This document shows positions 21,906 to 24,684 of a stretch of 24,684 nt of DNA, piece after piece (within the stretch, counting starts at the first letter, position 1; each line of letters begins with the position of its first letter). Below the pieces are notes generated by a model. That model was not told the origin of the DNA and searched no databases. It saw nothing but the letters and a program-made list of their open reading frames with translations. The stretch spans positions 1-24,684 of the forward strand of contig JAZDHG010000027.1 of NCBI GenBank assembly GCA_043806135.1, written 5' to 3'. This stretch comes from JAGLQQ01 sp043806135. Lineage in GTDB: Bacteria > Omnitrophota > Gorgyraeia > B26-G9. Position numbers and translations under genes: made by a program.

Positions 21906-22796
21906 TTATGCAGTAAATAACTTCGTTTGATTCTTTCCGTTTTTCTTCGCAAAACTGAGAGCAGTTATCGCTTGCTCCAATACTTTATCTGGCTGGGTTG
22001 TTTCATTTTCGAAAGAACTGATTCCGCAGCTGATAGTTAAATCTTTAAAGGATTCTTCTGTGATTTCATCAGAAAAAAGCACATTTTTTCTGATGCGCTC
22101 TACCGCTATATAGGCTCCTTCCTTATTTGTTTCCGGAAGAAGCAAGCCAAATAAATCCCTTTCGTAATAACAGACTTCATCAGCTTCTCTAATATTGTTT
22201 TGCAATAGACTAGCTATTTTTTTAAGCGCAAGGCGTTCTGTATCATTGCCGAATTCTCTATTTAGAAGCTTTAGATTATCTATATCAAGTATAGCGCAGC
22301 TGAAAATGCGTCCGTAACGTTTGCTTCTTGAACATTCATCATTCAACCTGTTTAAAAAATATTTTTTGTTATAAATATTGGTAACGTTATCAAAAAGTGA
22401 TGACTCTAATACGTTATCAATATTCTTTTTGGCTTTAAGCAGGTTTTTTATGCGAAACATAAGTTCGCGGATATCAGCAGTTTTTGATATAAAATCAGAA
22501 GCGCCCATTTCTAAGGCGATCAGTTTTTCATCAATTGCTTTTACATTACTGTAAAATATTATCGGAGTATTAATATAAAGTTCATTTTGTCTTATGCGAC
22601 GGCATAGTTCAAATCCGTCTATATCAGGCAGGAGTATATCCAGTATTATCAGATCAGGGCTCTCTTTTTCAAGCATGTGAAGAGCTTTTAAGGCCCTGTC
22701 GGCATAAAGTACTTCGTACTGCTCTTTTTCAAGCGTTTTTTGCAAAAAGAGCAAGTCACTTATTGTATCTTCGACGATTAATATTTTTTGATTCAT
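21906..22796 (-). CDS. Response regulator, REC domain plus degenerate GGDEF domain
   Basis: This is a cytoplasmic 296-residue protein. Residues 1-120 form a receiver domain: acidic D10, phosphoacceptor D53 (ILDILLPDIDGFELC), S83 and K105 (FISKT). Residues about 133-296 are GGDEF-like (LFDNVTNIYNKKYFLNRL, AILDIDNLKLLNREFGND). The signature itself is ERDLF (212-216) instead of GGDEF, so cyclase activity is probably lost. However, RxxD (R203-D206, READ) stands nine residues before it, exactly the PleD inhibitory-site spacing, so c-di-GMP binding may remain. No histidine kinase is adjacent. The start has a weak ribosome binding site. A promoter candidate lies at 22972-23000. It may be a phospho-regulated c-di-GMP effector; that is inference. 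Confidence 0.9.
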   Translation of the reverse strand: MNQKILIVEDTISDLLFLQKTLEKEQYEVLYADRALKALHMLEKESPDLIILDILLPDIDGFELCRRIRQNELYINTPIIFYSNVKAIDEKLIALEMGASDFISKTADIRELMFRIKNLLKAKKNIDNVLESSLFDNVTNIYNKKYFLNRLNDECSRSKRYGRIFSCAILDIDNLKLLNREFGNDTERLALKKIASLLQNNIREADEVCYYERDLFGLLLPETNKEGAYIAVERIRKNVLFSDEITEESFKDLTISCGISSFENETTQPDKVLEQAITALSFAKKNGKNQTKLFTA

Positions 22797-22821
22797 ATCT
22801 TAAATGCGGTAAATAGGAAAA

Positions 22822-22936
22822 TAGGGACAGCGATTACTTGATTTTCCTTGTGATCTTTTTTTTGCTTCCCTATCTGCTGTTTTTGGAATTAGGGACTATA
22901 TATTCACATATATAAAAAGCCGGAGGACATTCCCTA
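22822..22936. repeat. Two successive foldbacks bounded by TAGGGA and TCCCTA
   Basis: TAGGGA occurs at 22822 and 22890, and TCCCTA at 22867 and 22931, giving two units of about 51 and 47 bp with inverted ends. The second also contains TATATA-TTCACA-TATATA (22897-22914). The pattern resembles paired REP elements, but no transposase is near. Confidence 0.5.
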
Positions 22937-22971
22937 GTTTTTTTATTTGTCCGTCCATAAATAACAAAATT

Positions 22972-23000
22972 ATACTACCATATCAGTATCAGTTAGTCAA
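22972..23000 (-). promoter_or_regulatory. Candidate promoter of the response regulator
   Basis: On the minus strand, TTGACT (23000-22995) and TAGTAT (22977-22972) are 17 bp apart. A better -10 (TATAAT at 22974-22969) overlaps but would need a 20-bp spacer. The leader would be about 165 nt and include the two foldbacks. Confidence 0.4.
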
Positions 23001-23012
23001 TCACCCAAAAAA

Positions 23013-23063
23013 TACCCCCACCCCTTACTCCCACCCCGGGGGTGGGAGTAAGGGGTGGGGGTA
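23013..23063. repeat. 51-bp perfect palindrome with G-quadruplex-like runs
   Basis: The arms at 23013-23037 and 23039-23063 are 25-bp perfect reverse complements with one central G. The right arm has G-runs GGGGG, GGG, GGGG and GGGGG separated by short loops (T, AGTAA, T), fitting a G-quadruplex pattern. The left arm gives the same on the minus strand. It ends 12 bp from the -35 of the candidate response-regulator promoter. Confidence 0.9.
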
Positions 23064-23186
23064 TAGATAGCAATATGCTCTCTTTAAAAACAAAAATCTT
23101 AAAATAATTTTTACCAAAAAAATAGGTTATGGGAAATTTGTACTCTTAGAGTAGTTATTATTAAAGAATTGCTCTGTTCTGAACAT

Positions 23187-23216
23187 AAAAAGGGACAACC
23201 GAAGTTGTCCCTTTTT
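23187..23216 (-). terminator. Strong intrinsic terminator after the binding-protein gene
   Basis: A perfect 13-bp stem (AAAAAGGGACAAC with GTTGTCCCTTTTT) encloses a CGAA tetraloop. It has an A-run before and a T-run after on both strands, so it can work in both directions. It lies 58 bp after the stop of the 23275-24237 gene. Confidence 0.9.
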
Positions 23217-23274
23217 AATAATTGTCTAACAAATCTATAATGCTATCGTTTTTTTTAAACCGAAAAATAGCGGC

Positions 23275-24237
23275 CTAATTTATAATCGTCGCGGTCTTCA
23301 GCAATGACGTGCTGAACAATACGCCCAGTTTGCTCGCAATCGGCATATTGATGTATAAAGCACCGTCTTTGTTTTGCGCTACGGGGATTGATTCCGGCGA
23401 CACACCGTCAATAATCTCAAGCGCTGTCTCTGCCGCCCATTTTCCCTGCTCCTGCGGAATCTTGGTTAGCCCAACGAGAGCGAACGGCGCCATGTGTTCA
23501 TGCAGCGTCGTTGTCGGTACTTTAGCACTTGCAATATGAAAAGCCTTTGCCCGGTCATTATTCCAATCGTCAATCCCGGCACTGTTACCGACAATAATTA
23601 TATCTGTTTCTTCCTGCATCTGGGTAAATGCCTTTTCCCACTCATCCATTGTTTTTATATATTTCTCGTTAAGTTCAAGTTTAAATATTGATTTATAATA
23701 CTGACCGTCTTTTCTAGCTGTTTCGACATCAGCAGCGATATAGCCGATCCGAGATCCTTTCGCATGTACCTTGATCAGACTAAGTGCCTGGGGCACCAGA
23801 GCCACTTCGATCATCCCAGTGACATTCTTATACGGCAGGCCGAAAATAGAAGCATCCCAGTTTATCCCGCAGAATATAAACGGCACCGCGGCATCCTTAT
23901 AATACGGCTGGATCAGATATCTTGCGGCATTATCATCAGAGGCAATAACCACATCCGGCATCCATTGTTCTATCATCGCTTTCGCATTCAAAGCCGCCTG
24001 TTCGCCTTCTTCCTTTGTTCTCTTCCGTTTTGTGTCCATTTCAAATCGCTTAAGCTCAATCCCGGTGCCTTTAAACGTAGCTTCAACCCCCTCGTAGGTG
24101 CCGTCACTCCAAGCATATCCTACAGAATAGGAGTCGACAAACAACACCTTTTTTCCCGTATACTGCGCGTACGCCGGTGTCCCAAAAGATATAAACAAAG
24201 CCAGGATCAACAATCCCCACATATACTTCTTAACCAT
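23275..24237 (-). CDS. Exported substrate-binding protein, ABC sub_bind (PF04392)-like
   Basis: This is a 320-residue protein with a signal peptide: MVKKYMW, a hydrophobic core, then cleavage after AYA near residue 24. The mature part begins KKVLFVDSYSVGYAWSDGTYEGV and continues with PDVVIASDDNAARYLI, VPFIFCGINWD, VTGMIEVAL and GSRIGYIA, as in the type I periplasmic-binding fold of PF04392-like proteins. There is no lipobox Cys. AAAAGGATG precedes the ATG. No permease or ATPase gene is in the window, so it may serve a distant transporter or act as a sensor input. The ligand cannot be told. It ends at a strong terminator, so it is probably transcribed alone; a regulator gene lies downstream. 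Confidence 0.8.
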   Translation of the reverse strand: MVKKYMWGLLILALFISFGTPAYAQYTGKKVLFVDSYSVGYAWSDGTYEGVEATFKGTGIELKRFEMDTKRKRTKEEGEQAALNAKAMIEQWMPDVVIASDDNAARYLIQPYYKDAAVPFIFCGINWDASIFGLPYKNVTGMIEVALVPQALSLIKVHAKGSRIGYIAADVETARKDGQYYKSIFKLELNEKYIKTMDEWEKAFTQMQEETDIIIVGNSAGIDDWNNDRAKAFHIASAKVPTTTLHEHMAPFALVGLTKIPQEQGKWAAETALEIIDGVSPESIPVAQNKDGALYINMPIASKLGVLFSTSLLKTATIIN

Positions 24238-24684
24238 AGCAGCATCCTTTTAATTACTTTTTTTCCCGTTTAGAATATGATTCCCCTTTTTACCGTATAA
24301 TAGAAAATTTACAATAACCAAAACCACCCGATGTAATAAATGTTTTGCCTTTATTTACTGTCCCTTTCCTACTTGGCCGAAATCAGTTACTAAGACATTT
24401 TCGTGATTGTACCATTTCATTATTAATAGCACAATAAAAATCTTTTTTTAAGCTCACATTGGCCGCCCCTTTTCTCCTGTTTCCGGTTCTGCTTGTGTCT
24501 TTCACCCAGAAGTTATAAAATATACCCTGCGATTATTAATTTGATTTCTTTGCTTTTGCGTTATATGTTAAAAGGTCACAAAAGCTATTTATTTTCAAGA
24601 GCTGATGAGCTCATGAGCCAACAAGAAACTATTTGTGTCCTGGTGTCTTGCGTCTTATGACTTGAAGCTTTTAATGATTTTCTC
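24238..24684. other. Noncoding right edge, upstream of the binding-protein gene
   Basis: I see no gene in these 447 bp. A weak minus-strand promoter (TTGGTT, 16 bp, TATACG, about 24295-24322) may serve the binding-protein gene. Short tandem repeats fill the last 85 bp. Confidence 0.5.
24599..24670. repeat. Short tandem units, period 8 then period 7
   Basis: Three 8-bp units (GAGCTGAT, GAGCTCAT, GAGCCAAC; 24599-24622) are followed by four 7-bp units (GTGTCTT, GCGTCTT, ATGACTT, GAAGCTT; 24643-24670). The last two are diverged. Confidence 0.5.

Larger units (their letters stand above)
22797..23274. other. Repeat-rich spacer between the response regulator and the binding-protein gene
   Basis: No gene is supported in these 478 bp. 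From left to right they hold two TAGGGA...TCCCTA foldbacks, a promoter candidate, a 51-bp palindrome, an AT-rich stretch (23064-23186) and a strong terminator. Confidence 0.7.

Noticed and set aside
21906..22796. Active diguanylate cyclase
   Set aside because: The catalytic GGDEF signature is replaced by ERDLF.
23764..24273. Plus-strand reading frame opposite the binding-protein gene
   Set aside because: The minus-strand gene has a signal peptide, ribosome binding site and family motifs; this one has none.

Overview
The window looks like a chromosomal segment of a Gram-negative, probably anaerobic bacterium of moderate G+C. I suspect an uncultured candidate phylum such as Omnitrophota; this is inference from gene content and style, not a match I could run. 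Pointers are DapL-type lysine synthesis, aspartate dehydrogenase (NadX) in place of the oxygen-dependent NadB, many start/stop overlaps, Lys-rich protein tails and a stand-alone formate-tetrahydrofolate ligase. No rRNA, tRNA, CRISPR array, transposase or plasmid gene was seen.

Layout. (1) 242-18027, all on the minus strand and so transcribed right to left: one long biosynthetic gene string. It runs argC-argJ-argB-argD-argF-argG-argH (glutamate to arginine), lysA-dapF-dapA-dapB then dapL (aspartate semialdehyde to lysine via LL-diaminopimelate), folK-pspC-panC-panD (folate step, small membrane protein, pantothenate) and nadA-nadX (aspartate to quinolinate). It ends in two small genes: a DUF6485-type Cys-rich protein and a 77-residue internally duplicated basic protein. 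Many junctions overlap by 1-29 bp. A strong sigma70-type promoter (18276-18304) starts the string, followed by a leader of about 240 nt rich in hairpins. (2) 18577-19533, minus: rplM-rpsI, with two tandem 17-bp-spaced promoters. (3) 19786-21480, plus: fhs, divergent from rplM, with a perfect consensus promoter. (4) 21481-24684: a sparse, repeat-rich region with a REC plus degenerate GGDEF response regulator and an orphan exported substrate-binding protein, both minus strand.

The most unusual material is noncoding. The gaps inside the biosynthetic string hold short tandem arrays whose unit is 7 bp. The longest is 105 bp, fifteen units in one unbroken register between argH and argG. Several arrays run right up to, or into, the stop codon of the gene transcribed into them. 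A 10-bp-period array lies between argJ and argB, and an 11-bp-period array between rplM and rpsI. Region 4 holds a 51-bp perfect palindrome with G-quadruplex-like runs on both strands, just upstream of the putative response-regulator promoter, and a set of GGGAC-containing foldbacks resembling REP elements.

Functionally the string draws on the glutamate/aspartate pool and makes arginine, lysine (and diaminopimelate for peptidoglycan), beta-alanine/pantothenate and NAD. Genes needed to complete these routes (carAB, lysC, asd, panB, panE, nadC) are not in the window.
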